In this document: positions 10,316-21,175 of the stretch, one piece after another | Position numbering within the stretch: position 1 is the first letter of the stretch | Layout of the letters: each line of letters starts with the position of its first letter | Origin: Siphonodentalium dalli | Taxonomy: Eukaryota; Mollusca; Scaphopoda; Gadilida; Siphonodentaliidae | Length of the DNA stretch: 64,000 nucleotides | Assembly (NCBI GenBank): GCA_032622095.1 | Contig: CP136063.1 | Location: forward strand, 179,033,956-179,097,955 | Direction of reading: 5' to 3' | Notes under the pieces: model-generated | Told to the model about the DNA's origin: nothing | What the model saw: the letters and a program-made list of their open reading frames with translations, nothing else | Database searches by the model: none | Made by a program: the position numbers and the translations under genes

Positions 10316-11459
10316 GAATATTGTATAATATACAAACATATATCTATAGCTAATTGGAATGATTCTTACGAAAAGTCAAATGGCTTGTTCCAAATAAATA
10401 TATATTGATATTGATAATTTCAAAGAATTAGTTGCTTGTAACCTGCACTTTCTCCCAGGTAACATATAAAAGTCAGAATGTGGCTCGTGTCAGTGCTTGA
10501 TCATTAGAATTTACATATACGAAACATGTTGCAGATTCACAGTGATTAATTTTTTCAGTGACCAAGAAATGACAAAGTGGCTTAATTCGGTCATCGAGAA
10601 TCTGATTATCTGAAATCGTGAGTCTAGTCAACTAGTTAAGTGTTCCGAATCATTCACAAGATTTTTAATTAAAACAACAATGACAAACAGCTCAGAGTTT
10701 CCATCTGAGTTCAGATTATTGAACGATCGTACTTTTACGCGACCTTGCAGTAGCTTTATCAACCAATCAATAAGACTCTGATTCATTGAGAAAGCTTGGC
10801 TTAAGAAGCTTAAGATTCCGTGTTGGAGATTCATTAGAAGAAGTCATGTGTCACAGACTTACAGAGCTCTGATACCTGTACAACAGGAATAATCCAAATG
10901 GTTTAGGTCAAAATGACCTACACAATCATGACTGGGCAGGCCTTGAATTCTGAATCCTAGTAGGACAAAATTCCCCGAAGCCTTTCTATACTAAATACTA
11001 ACAGACGAAAAAACAGTTCAAATGCAGAAGGATTCCTATTCATTGTGGGAAATTTACAGATAACTAGAGGTGTGAATACCCCCCCCCATTCCAATTGCAG
11101 GTGCACAACACAAACTCCTAACCCTGATCCTAAACCTATTGACCGAAAAATGTAGGAATAAAAGCTCGGACAAAATTATGCAAGTTGTGAAAATGTTCTA
11201 AGTCGAAAAAGGTGAATAACTCCACAACAAAAAGTCAGACAGACGTCATAATCGCATGTTCACAGGTTCCCATGGTGGTTGATATCTGCCAAGTTTCACA
11301 GAAAATGATAAATGAAAGTGTCAATGACACTGCAGCTCAACTTAGGTAGGGGAATAATTTAATGGTTGACAGTAAATGGAGGAATAGGAAAGGTGAAATG
11401 TTTAAGTAAGACAAGATGTACATGTGAATATCAACATTCATGACCACATGATCGGAGTG
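10316..11459. other. Mixed: exon-like relic, then family I repeat
   Basis: Besides the segment at 10,739-10,875, a scrap of family C ('cctttctatactaaatacta' near 10,980) and the family I repeat ('gaccgaaaaatgtaggaata', 'aataactccacaacaaaaag', 11,060-11,340) are present. Confidence 0.5.
10739..10875 (-). pseudogene. Candidate exon 12 of the thioredoxin-domain gene, with two in-frame stops
   Basis: A good minus-strand acceptor (TTCCTGTTGTACAG) precedes a 137-nt segment whose phase-1 entry fits the end of exon 11. A GTAAAA donor follows in phase 0. In that frame it reads IRAL, stop TAA (10,859-10,861), VCDT, stop TGA (10,844-10,846), then LLLMNLQHGILSFLSQAFS and MNQSLIDWLIKLLQGR. The last part has the strand-turn-strand-helix shape expected to finish the second thioredoxin fold (hydrophobic strand, NL.HG turn, ...WL.KL. 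helix), which is what is missing after exon 11. Both stops are single C-to-T changes from CAA and CGA. It may be a terminal exon that truncates the protein just after exon 11, a dead exon copy, or chance. Confidence 0.35.
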
Positions 11460-13740
11460 GTGAGTATGGTGTGCCAAAGGATTTAGTGATGCAAAGAATA
11501 AATTATAAAATGGCCACCGGCAGCAATGTTTTTTTTCCGAATAACCCCAAAATGACTCGTTCCCATCTAAATGTCATTGTTAACATCCATGACAAATTTC
11601 ATGAAGATCCGACCAAAGCTACGACCTGTAGCTTGCGCCAAAGGATTTAGTCATGCAAAGATTAAAATCCAAGATGGCTGCTGGTGGCCATGTTGTTTGG
11701 CTCAATGACCCTTACGACCTGAAGACCGCGCCAAAGGATTTAGTCATGCAAAGATTAAGATCCAAGATGGCTGCTAGCGGCCATGTGTTTTGGCCGAATA
11801 ACCCAAAAATGACACGTTCCCATCTACATGTCATTGTTAACATCCAGGACAAATTTCATGATGATCAGACGAATAGTACGACCTGTAGCCCGCGCCAATG
11901 GATTTAATTTTGAAATCCAAGATGGCCACGCTTTTTTTTTGGCCGAATGACCCCAAAAGGACTCGTTCCCATCCAGTGTTCGCGCTGTCAGTAGCCAAAT
12001 TAGCCAATGGCTAATCTTTTTTGAATTTGGCTAATAAAAATATCATTTGGCTAAACTTTTGGCTAAATTTTTTTAACCCCAAATGGAGACTGAAAGCATG
12101 GAGTCAGGAAGCTAATTAATAAAAGTGCTCAATAGATTGACACAAAGTGGTATGCAGTCATCTTTAGTTTTCACAAGACGGACGTTCAAAGACGCATGGA
12201 CATTAAACCGATGTGGTTGAATTATGACAATGTGAAGAAAGCAATGTTTTGTAAAGTGTGCATTGACGCCAGTAATTATAAGCAATTTGTTCGTAACAGG
12301 CTGTTTTAATCTGGAGAAAGATTACGTCACTCTGCATGAAACAGCAAAAGGTCATTATTTTACATTTAATCCCCTAAACCCCCATTGTCTGTCTGGTCAC
12401 TCACGGGTCTCCTGCACAATGCATGTTTATGATGACATGGTATTTATGACGGTCGAGGTTTATGGGCACCAAGTGTAAGACAATAGCTTAATCAGCCAAA
12501 TGTGAATCACGACAGATATTTTGTGGCTATTTGTCGTCAATACCGATACAGTCAAAATAAAATGCATGCTTTTATGACAGATTGTAATTTTGATAATGGC
12601 GTAACAATATTAAGTTAATAGTTTTTACGTTTTAGTCATTGATTGTGAACCGACCAGAAAATGATGATTTAATTTGGCCAAATTTTTTTTTAATTTTGGC
12701 CAAAAAACATTTGGCTAAAGCTTTTTTCATTTGGCTAATAAAATTTTCATTTGGCTAAACTTTTGGCTAAAGTTTTATTCGGTCCAGCGCGAACACTGTT
12801 CCCATCTACATGTCATTGTTAACATTCATGACAAATTTCATGAAGATCTGACCAAAGCTACAACCTGTAGCCCGCGCCAAAGTATTTAGTCATGCAAAGA
12901 GTAAAATCCAAGATGGCTGCTGGCGTCCATGTTTTTTGGCCAAACGACCCCAAAATGACTCGTATCCCATCTACATGTCATTGTTAACATCCATGACAAA
13001 TTTCATGAAGATCCGATCAAAGCTACGACCTGTAGCCCGCGCCAAAGGATTTAGTTATGCAAAGAGTAAAATCCAAGACGGCTGCTGGCGGCCATGTTTT
13101 TTGGCCGAACGACCCCAAAACAAATTTCATGACGATCAGACAAACAGTACGACCTGTAGCCCGCGCCAATGGATTTAATTTTGAAATCCAAGATGGCCAC
13201 CAGCGGCCATGTTTTTTGGCCGAATGACCCCAAAACTACTCGTTCCCATCTACATGTCAATGTCAACATTCATGACAAATTTCATAAAGATCCGACCAAA
13301 GCTACAACCTGTAGCCCGCACCAAAGGATTTAGTAATGCAAAGAGTAAAATCCAAGATGGCTGCTGACGGCCATGTTTTTTGGCCGAACGACCCCAAAAT
13401 CACTCGTTCCCATCTACATGTCAATATTAACATCCACGACAAATTTCATGATGATCAGACGAACAGTACGACATGTAGCCCGCGCCAATGGATTTAATTT
13501 TGAAATCCAAGATGGCCACCTGAGCGGCCATGTTTTTTGGCTGAATGACCCCAAAATGACTCGTTCCCATCTACATGTCAATGTCAACATTCATGACAAA
13601 TTTCATAAAGATCAGAACTAAGGTACGACCTGTAGCCCGCGCCAAAAGAAATTGTTGACGGACACACATACACACGAACGACGGACACCAACCCATGGCA
13701 ATAGCTCAAACTTACAAAGTAAGTTGAGCTAAAAAGGGAC
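11460..13740. repeat. Tandem array of ~170-bp 'caagatggctgc' units (family E), split by element F2
   Basis: At least seven units share the order 'ccgcgccaaaggatttagtc', 'aaaatccaagatggctgctg', 'catgttttttggccgaa', 'actcgttcccatctacatgt', 'tccgaccaaagctac'. The array ends with 'accaacccatggcaatagct' and a short 'cttacaaagtaag' palindrome, then 'gacggacggatgga' runs. ORFs inside merely reflect the repeat. Units differ by several percent, so the array is not freshly amplified. Confidence 0.88.
11974..12798. mobile_element. Family F element, copy 2 (hAT-like, 825 bp)
   Basis: Perfect 14-bp inverted termini CAGTGTTCGCGCTG / CAGCGCGAACACTG, flanked by the perfect 8-bp duplication TTCCCATC (11,966-11,973 and 12,799-12,806). 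Subterminal 'atttggctaataaaattttc' strings mirror copy 1. It is inserted in a family E unit, and removing it restores 'cgttcccatctacatgt'. No transposase. Confidence 0.93.
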
Positions 13741-13906
13741 TGAGATAAACTCCTGACAAATTTGTGTGCACTGACGACGGATGGACGGATGGACAATGGA
13801 CGGACGAAGGGCAAGCTGATTCCAGTATACCCCCCACCCCACAACTTCATTGCGGGGGGGGGGGGGGTGGGGGGAATAAATTCAAACTGTACTATCTGAG
13901 CATTTC
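13741..13906. repeat. Repeat tail with poly-G/poly-C pair
   Basis: 'gctgattccagtatacccccc' type tail followed by 'caacttcattgcgggggggg'. The same 'ccagtatacccccc...tt.ttgcggggggg' tail recurs near 44,025 and 54,220. Confidence 0.6.
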
Positions 13907-14175
13907 TTAACCTTTCCATGACTGGAGCTTCCTGAAGTTTTGTGAAAACCCTGTGCTAATGCATTCTCTTATATCTGCGAGTCTCCCATAGGGAGCCTCG
14001 CATATATCAGAAAATACATTGGCCTAACAATATTTACCTTTACCTTGTAAGCCAGTGCATTCTCTTATATATGCGAGGCTCCTTTATAATATGGGAGACG
14101 AAAATATATAAGAGAATGCACTGGCACAGGATCTTTCCTGCTGCACCAGCACAGCTTGCATCATAAAAGAGTTAA
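13907..14175. mobile_element. Family D MITE, copy 1 (piggyBac-like)
   Basis: TTAACCTTTCCATGACTGGAG at the left and CATCATAAAAGAGTTAA at the right are inverse and include TTAA. Inside are two palindromes of 'gcattctcttatatatgcgag' type around 14,000 and 14,090. Confidence 0.82.
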
Positions 14176-14988
14176 GGTAACTACTTGTCAATGAGTATTT
14201 AGTAAAGATAGGTTTAAGAACCCCAGCCCCACCCTACATGTCATTGTCACAAGCAATTAACATATTTCTAAGAACTTCAAACAAACATTATTGGTTATAA
14301 TATCAGTCTCTATTTCAATGATGAGCTACATGTATTCAACACATCATGAAATGGAACTAATCATGAAGTTAATTTATTAAATATTCCCTATGAACTGCCG
14401 GGGTTGACTTTGGTCTACCTGCTTGTAAATTGACAGATGTCAGTTTTCTTGACAGTTGCAATTTGTTACAATCAAGACATACTTCAAAACCAATACTGCA
14501 TTATGCAATCAATTAATCATTCAAACAGTCTATGTTTAATAGTTACTCATGGTTGAGAGTATATACTCAATGAGGATCTCTGGTGAGTCGCAATTCTATA
14601 TGAAATTTATTAACCGAGTGCGCAAAATTTGATTCGAGATGAGCTTCAGCGATGCTCGAATTGATTTTAGTGGATTTCCTTATCACAACCAAAGAGGAAC
14701 TAAACATACCTTCAGATTCAATTTTAAATGTGTCTTTCATGTTGACAAAATTGTTCAACCACCCTTATCGCCCATGTCATCTCATAGTCAACACAAAATA
14801 ACTCAACACAAATTGAATATCATAATTATATTCTAATTAACAGCATAATAAAGTTCCGGCGTTGACATTGATATAATTGCGCTAAGCTCTTACGTCACTG
14901 TGTATGCCAATAATACATGTGTGTCTTACTAAAAAATATGAGGCCGGATTTAAGGGCCAATTATGTGATAAAAAGGAATATATATATA
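14176..14988. other. No gene recognised
   Basis: AT-rich. An antisense pair of ~63-codon ORFs at 14,567-14,836 lacks recognisable features. A minus-strand GAAG|GTATGT donor-like site at 14,716 has no convincing exon. Confidence 0.4.
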
Positions 14989-15086
14989 TTAACCCTTTCT
15001 ATACTAAATACTCAATGATGAGTAATTATCCCTTAGGAAATTTTCATATAATAAGTTCAACAAACAACCACAGGTCATTTGTTGTA

Positions 15087-15374
15087 CAGTAATGCCCTAA
15101 GTATAATCAACCCCTTAACCACAGCAGAATTATGGGTAACTTTATATAGTCCCCCCTGATGATAATTATTGCGGTTATATATAGTCCCCCTGATGATAAT
15201 TATTGTAGATATATAGACCCCATGATGATAATTATTGTGGTTATATAGTCCCCTGATGATAATTATTGTGAGAGCTTTCCGATGAATGGCAACAAGCCAT
15301 ATTTCCGACTAAATCCTGAAAAGTTACCCATAATTCTGCTGTGGTTAAGGAGTCCATTACTTAGGGCATTACTG
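15087..15374. mobile_element. Family B MITE, copy 3, with a minisatellite in one arm
   Basis: Starts CAGTAATGCCCTAAGTATAA and ends GGGCATTACTG, with TA on both sides. The left arm is interrupted after 'attatgggtaacttt' by four ~33-bp tandem units (15,145-15,270). Confidence 0.85.
15145..15270. repeat. Four-unit minisatellite inside a MITE
   Basis: Imperfect tandem units built on 'tatagtccccctgatgataa' plus 'ttattg(tgg)t', shortening from about 35 to 28 bp. Not found elsewhere in the window. Confidence 0.8.
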
Positions 15375-15569
15375 TACTTATTATCTGAACAATTCCCACC
15401 AATGAATTAATATAAATCATTCTGCTCTTGTATTACTGTATCTGTTTTTTTTTGTCTGTCGTATGCTTTTATTTTATTACCTGAATACCCATTTTAATGA
15501 ATAATAGACTGTTCCAATGTATACTCTTATAACTGAGTGGGAGAAGCCATTTAGTACAGACAGGGTTAA

Positions 15570-16228
15570 GATGCAACCTGGAAATAGGCTGGAATAACCT
15601 GGAAGAGACTTACCAGTATATATAGTCTATATAAAAGATAACGGGTCAAAGTATTGGAAAATTAGTTTAGGATTGTGAATTCATGAAATACCTTGAAACT
15701 GTTTGTGCAATTGATAAAAAAAAATTTAAATAAACTTTATTTTCTCTATCCATACCTCCAGCCCCCAGCCTAACCCCCTTATTTGCAGTGCATTAGATTC
15801 TAACGCTTATAGAGATGTAACTGTGCTGGGAAACTGGCAAAAAGCTGGGGAAAGTCCCACCCGATATGTAACTTTTTGTATCTGTTCTCAGAGGTATACA
15901 TGCATATACAATAACATGTTTACGACCTTGGGAAAACAAATCGTGATGGCCAGACATTTGTTTTATATATACATATATAGATGCTCAATAATTTACAGAG
16001 ACAATTTCATCATTGATTTTTGCAATAAGAAAGACCTTGTTTTGATATTTAGTAGCCTGGTTGATATGCCATACATGTTCTATTAACATGAAAAATATTG
16101 AGATTATGGCCTTCAATGTGTTGAATTTGAGAGCAGTTGACCTTGAAAAACATTGGAAATTGTTTTAAAATGGCCTTGAATGTCCTTAAATTTCATTTGG
16201 TCAGTCAGGTGCGAGTCTGGAAATGTTA
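15570..16228. other. No gene recognised
   Basis: AT-rich. The 87-codon ORF at 15,823-16,086 is low-complexity and isoleucine/tyrosine-rich, with no recognisable features. Confidence 0.4.
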
Positions 16229-16600
16229 TGTCTGACATTTGCAGAATCAGGTCCCCAGAGGGTGAATTTAGTGATGCTATCCTGCACAGTGGACTAGTAT
16301 CACCAAATTCACCCTCTGGGGACCTCATTGTGCTTAGACCTCATCTTCTGGGATTAGTATCTAAAGTCTCAAATTAACATTGTTTTCTGTTACTTTTCCC
16401 CATTCTGTTCAGTTTCTATATCCCCTAATTTGCAGAAGATACAATGAATAATGGGTGAACATCAACAACTTCAACTGGGGAACTTCAATCTGCTCCTTGG
16501 TCTCCCATACAGGTGAGGTCTAAGCAGAATAAGGTTCACAGAGGGTGAATTTGGTGCTGCTAACCCACTCTTGGGACCTCATTCTGAAAAATTCAGACAC
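16229..16600. mobile_element. Family A MITE, copy 5 (outer ends lost)
   Basis: Starts within the TIR at 'gtctgacatttgcagaatca', has the first palindrome and long-form middle, and stops at 'attcagacacatata' where a family D fragment begins. Confidence 0.75.
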
Positions 16601-16604
16601 ATAT

Positions 16605-16745
16605 AGGGAGCCTGACATATATAAGTGAATGCACTGGCTTACAAGGTCAAGTTAAATATTATTAGGCCAATGCATTCTCTTATATGTGTGAGGCTCTCTG
16701 TGTGTATAATAGAATGCATTGGCACAGGGTTTTCGCAAAAATTAA
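16605..16745. mobile_element. Family D fragment
   Basis: 'gggagcctgacatatataag', 'aggccaatgcattctcttat' and 'ggcacagggttttcgcaaaa' match the D interior. Both TTAA ends are missing. Confidence 0.65.
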
Positions 16746-16777
16746 GTCATGCTCCAATCACGGCATGTGCAGAGACC

Positions 16778-17123
16778 AGCCTGGAGGGTGACCTGGGAGA
16801 CATCTTCTCCGTAAAATGTGCCACTTCTCCCTATTGTTCAAGGGAGAAGCGACTTCTCTCTCATATATAGTAGAACACATATTTCAAATCAGCATATTAC
16901 AAGTGTATACTGATTATAATGGTGTTCTTACTCACTATAATGGTTTTATAAATGGGGTCTTGTATTGCATAACACTTATTGGATCGCAGAAAGGTGATGT
17001 ATAGAGAGTAAGTTGAACATCAGACTTTATGACTTAAATACTCTCGGATGACGTTCAATTTCTCCTTGGGTAATAATCTAATAGGGAGAAGTGATTTCTC
17101 CCAATATGAATACTCTAGGCTGG
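16778..17123. mobile_element. Family P inverted-repeat element, copy 1
   Basis: Ends 'accagcctggagg' and 'ctctaggctggt' are loosely inverse. Just inside are 'cttctccctat...agggagaagcg' and 'tagggagaagtgatttctccc' palindromes. The ~340-bp layout matches 56,632-56,950, which supports a mobile origin. Confidence 0.6.
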
Positions 17124-19071
17124 TGCCGGAGGCTTTACTTTCCTGATTTGTGGTTTCAAAATAAGACAATGTTGGCGAATCAGGGCTCATTTTTGTTTTA
17201 TTTTCGGTTTTCTTGATGATCCCATATCATTGTTTTTCAATTCTGAAAAATGGTCGATAAAACTCAGAAATGACAAAATAATTGGTCAAAATAATTTTCC
17301 GGCAAGCGTGAACCCTTCTCAGTCCTCTTATAGGCCAAAGCAAAATAAACATCTGGTTTGGGTTACAAGTCAGAACAAAGTCATCAGGCAGGCTTAAATG
17401 TTTTAGTTTTATCATTAATATGCTTTTTATTTTCAAATATTCTAATGGCTTTTCATGTCCTCTGCAAGATTTAATTAAAATTAATACTGATTTTCTTTGT
17501 ATAAACTGTAATAAACACAATGCTTTGACTGAAAACAGCCCATTCTGAGAATACTTTTTGATTTTTTTTAATTATTAGCATAAAACAAAATTCTGAAAAA
17601 TTTCTTGAAAACAATGAAAATACTTCAGGGTAGGGGGTTTCATATAGGGTATGTAGGAAAACCCAAACCACAAATTTGTTCTTCTTTGGCATGCATCTGT
17701 ATTGCTCTCATCAGATTGCCTTTAAAATGCCCAGTTCCTAAAAAGTTTTCAGTCAACTGGATTGTATAGAAAATAGTTCTGCAATTCTGAATACATCTTT
17801 GGTTTATCAGTAGTGAATACAATTAGCCCGTGGTACCAATAAACGTGCGAGAAATAACTTCAATGAGGACATAAAATCATAATTCAACTAATATAAATGT
17901 GATCAGGAACTTAATTTGTGAAATATATTTGGACCCCAAAGCCATCCAATAAAGTAATAAAAGATATAAATAAACTAAATAGTTCTAAATTTATACAAGT
18001 GTCAATATTAAATCGAAATAAAAGAAGATTTGATACAAAAATGGACCTATTTTAGAAAAAATAAGCATTAATGTCTAAAATTACTTCTACTAGTTCTTTA
18101 AATGGAAGTATTCCTATTTCTAACTTTGATATACAGGCTTTATTACATTCTAAAATGATCCGCATACAATATCCAATTCCTGATATAATATTGGTTCTGA
18201 CATCCTAACAATGGATATTAAATGTTTTATGACCTTTCTTTAAAAGCCTCACTGTTTTGAGATAACTAATACTGATGATAAAAGGCATCTTCATCAAAGG
18301 GAAAAATTATCTGGTAAACAGAACCCATTTCTCAACTCACTTTAATATTCCAGTGATATTAGCTATTATTCAGAAATCCATAATATGAATCGTACGTGAC
18401 ATGTAGTGGAGCAACCACACATGATGTGTCTCAAATTTGCCTTTTTTTGGAGACATAACGCTAAGAATGATTTATGTAACATCATGCAGAGGTCACGACG
18501 GAGACGACATGCGTATCGTGGATTGTAAAATCTTGTCTGAATTATCGTCATGACTTCTTCATTTTTCGTTTTCATTAAGCTGATAAAGCTCTTTCCATCA
18601 ATGTATCACATTATTATAACCAATAAATTTGAAAAATGATCAATGAAATATGGGTTGATACAAAAATCGGACTTGGCACTGAAAGGGTTAAATCACATGT
18701 GAATTCTTCGTAAGTTGTGAAGTAGTTACTTTCATTTTTATCGCGATGCTTCATTTCCAATTCTGCGTTTTTTGCCATCTCCACACGGTTGCTAACCGGA
18801 AGTCACGTGACAATTTCTCCAAAATCTATACCCGCGATCTTGAAAAATCACTGATGGATATATAGAAAAATTTATATGACGTCATTCACCTGCCTTAGGT
18901 ATAAGCACCCTTTGTGGTTGCTATAATGGCGCTGGACTCCTAAAATTACACATTCATCGAAAATTGGAAATTATTGGATACAAAAAACTATTTGTTTCAC
19001 AAAACAAGAATGATATAAGAATGATATTATGCAGTAACTCTACCTGTATAACTCTTTTTATATAAATATGC
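17124..19071. other. No gene recognised (about 2 kb)
   Basis: AT-rich. Overlapping minus-strand ORFs at 17,227-17,822 and 18,366-18,575 show no recognisable features or good splice boundaries. No terminal repeats seen. Confidence 0.4.
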
Positions 19072-19281
19072 ATTAGGAAATGTTCAGATACTAGTAATAA
19101 GTTCAATAAGTTGAACTTATTACCTGAATATTTCCAACCAATGAATAGGATTAATTCTGCACTATCTCTTATCTGCCATCTGCTTAATTTCCTGAAAACC
19201 CCATACAAATGAATAATAAACCATTCCAATGTATACTTTTATAACTGAATGGGAGAATCCATTTAGTGTAGAAAGGGTTAA
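19072..19281. mobile_element. Family C MITE, copy 5 (left end lost)
   Basis: Starts at 'cattaggaaatgttcagata' and ends TTTAGTGTAGAAAGGGTTAA. Confidence 0.75.
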
Positions 19282-19459
19282 CCAATAACCATTTATTTTT
19301 ACATGGATTCTACCATTCAGTTCTAAACTGAAATTGTCAAGTCATCATTTGAAGATGGGAATTTAGTGTTATATAAACAGACAAGACAGAAAAGACCACA
19401 TTGATTTCCTTGAACTCTGAACAGCCCTACAAATAAAGGAATGGGGGGGGGGGTAAGTA

Positions 19460-19671
19460 CAGTAATGCCCGGAGTATATGAGCCTTTAACCACTGCAGAA
19501 TTATGGGAAATTTTTCATGATTTAGTCTGAAAAATATCTTGTTGCCATTCATCGGGAAAGCTCTCACTGAGCTTTCCGGTGAATGGCATCAAGCCATATT
19601 TCCGACTAAATACTGAAAACTTTCCCATAATTCTGCTGTGGTTTAGGGGTCACTTATTTAGGACATTACTG
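19460..19671. mobile_element. Family B MITE, copy 4
   Basis: 212-bp palindrome from CAGTAATGCCCGGAGTATAT to GGACATTACTG, with TA on each side. The arms differ at several positions, so it is older than copy 2. Confidence 0.87.
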
Positions 19672-19897
19672 TATCTAGCTAACAAAAGCTGACAAAGGGT
19701 TAAACTATTGGATCGCTTTTGCATTCTATAGTTACAATAAGTTCATGGATCTTCAAAAGTAGTGTTTAGTTGGCTGCAGTGCGTCCTTACATTGCACTTT
19801 ACTGTGGGTGGGTCACGTTATAAAGCAGTGCTTCTGATTGTACCTGATCATAGAATATTTATATCGTAATAAATGGAATTCTATGATAATAAAATAG

Positions 19898-20035
19898 GGA
19901 GCCTCGCATATATAAGTGAATGCACTGGCTTACAAAGTCAAGGTAAATATTGATAGGCCAATGTATTAAATTCTCTTATATTATGCCTTGGCACAGGGTT
20001 TTCACAAAATTTCAGGAAGATCCAGTCATGGAAGG
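19898..20035. mobile_element. Family D fragment
   Basis: 'gggagcctcgcatatataag' then 'gccttggcacagggttttca' and 'agatccagtcatggaa'. No TTAA ends. Confidence 0.6.
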
Positions 20036-20407
20036 CAGGGTTTCCGCTAGGGGAATGTGGCCGTATTTATGAAGTACATACTAGGCGCCCTGTCGGGAGA
20101 AAATTTGGATGTTTATCACTGAAAAGGAGTCATTTCCTTGCACCTGAGACAACAAGCAGGAACATTGAAGCTTGTATGGAAACCAAATTAAAACAGATCA
20201 TCTTTCTTTCATCTAACGTTAATGTACATGTAAGCACCACAACATACTACTATCTGGGGTTTGGGATTTCTCCCGGGAGATTTGGAAGGGTCGGAATGGA
20301 ACCCCTTCCCTACAACCCACTTTTGAATTTTATGTTTGAACATGTTATGGTATGTACATAATCATGAAATGGTGAAGATGAAATGAAAATGATCTAACTT
20401 TTTTTTT

Positions 20408-21175
20408 TTACTTTGCTTTCTTTTTCTTTCTGTTTTGGTTTTCTTTTGTTGCTGTCGTTGTTGTAGGGAGCTCCACACCGTGCTGTCTGAGTAGCTCGTC
20501 TTGTTCAGCTATTATCTTGTCACGAGATGCTTGTCTTTATTCAGACTCCAGACAGGAAGCCTCGACCCTTGCCTTTGTCTTTTCGGCTTCTGCCTGAGTC
20601 GCCCTCACATCACTCAACATTTCTTCGATGGTGCGGGTGGAGCTGGTGCCGTTGTTGCTGGTGGTGGAGATGGAGGACACCGGGATGTGTTGGTACTCCG
20701 GTGTCCTTGGTGGAAGCATATCCATCTCCACCCCGAAGTCAGCGGCAGGAACATCGGGGGTGGTGTCCGCGTCCCTGTCTCCTCTGACCTCGGCGACGAT
20801 AATAGCAGGAACCTCCGGCTGATCAACGGCGTCCCTGCTACTGGTGGTGATATCTTCGAGGGAGGCCAGGTGGGGGAAGCTGTTCGTCTCTCAGCTAACC
20901 TTCCTGTCGGCGTCCCTGTGTCGACGCGACTGTGTCTTCTTCTTCTTCTTTTTCCTGGCCTGGTCCCAGATATCCAAGTCCCCATACCGGATGGTAGGTC
21001 GCTGGTGGAATCCAGCTTCCGAGGTACCGCCAGCAGAGGGTACTGCTGGAGCAGTCCGGTACTCCAAGGATAAACGCACATTGCCTCCTTTGGCCTGGGT
21101 TAGAGTCCAGCCAAAGGTATCCACAATATGCAGTTTATCCAAGGCAGTGACAACGACAGAAGGGATTAGCAACAT
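20408..21175 (-). pseudogene. 256-codon ORF with two C-to-T type stops (unrecognised)
   Basis: From the ATG at 21,175 one minus-strand frame stays meaningful to the TAA at 20,408-20,410. It is broken only at 20,891-20,893 (TGA) and 20,537-20,539 (TAA). Visible parts: an N-terminal segment starting MLLIPSVVVTALDKLH with GWTLTQAKGGNVRLSLEYR; a lysine run (ARKKKKKKTQSRRHR) that could act as a nuclear signal; an acidic, Pro/Thr/Ser-rich disordered stretch; a probable coiled coil (TIEEMLSDVRATQAEAEKT ... DKIIAEQDELLRQHGVEL); and a basic tail NRKKKKAK. Both stops are one C-to-T step from Arg or Gln codons. GC content is far above the surroundings. An 11-A run directly follows the final stop on the coding strand. 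I do not recognise the family. It could be a transposon ORF1/gag-like protein or a retrocopy. Confidence 0.5.

Larger units (their letters stand above)
14989..15569. mobile_element. Family C MITE, copy 4, carrying a family B MITE inside
   Basis: Complete: TTAACCCTTTCTATACTAAA at the left and TTTAGTACAGACAGGGTTAA at the right. The interior is interrupted at 15,087-15,374 by family B with TA on both sides, so B inserted after C. Confidence 0.88.

Noticed and set aside
20501-21073. 190-codon plus-strand ORF and a 155-codon minus-strand ORF in another frame (20,614-21,081)
   Set aside because: Both are Pro/Gly/Arg-rich shadows of the minus-strand 256-codon frame, which has the more natural composition with a coiled coil and tails.
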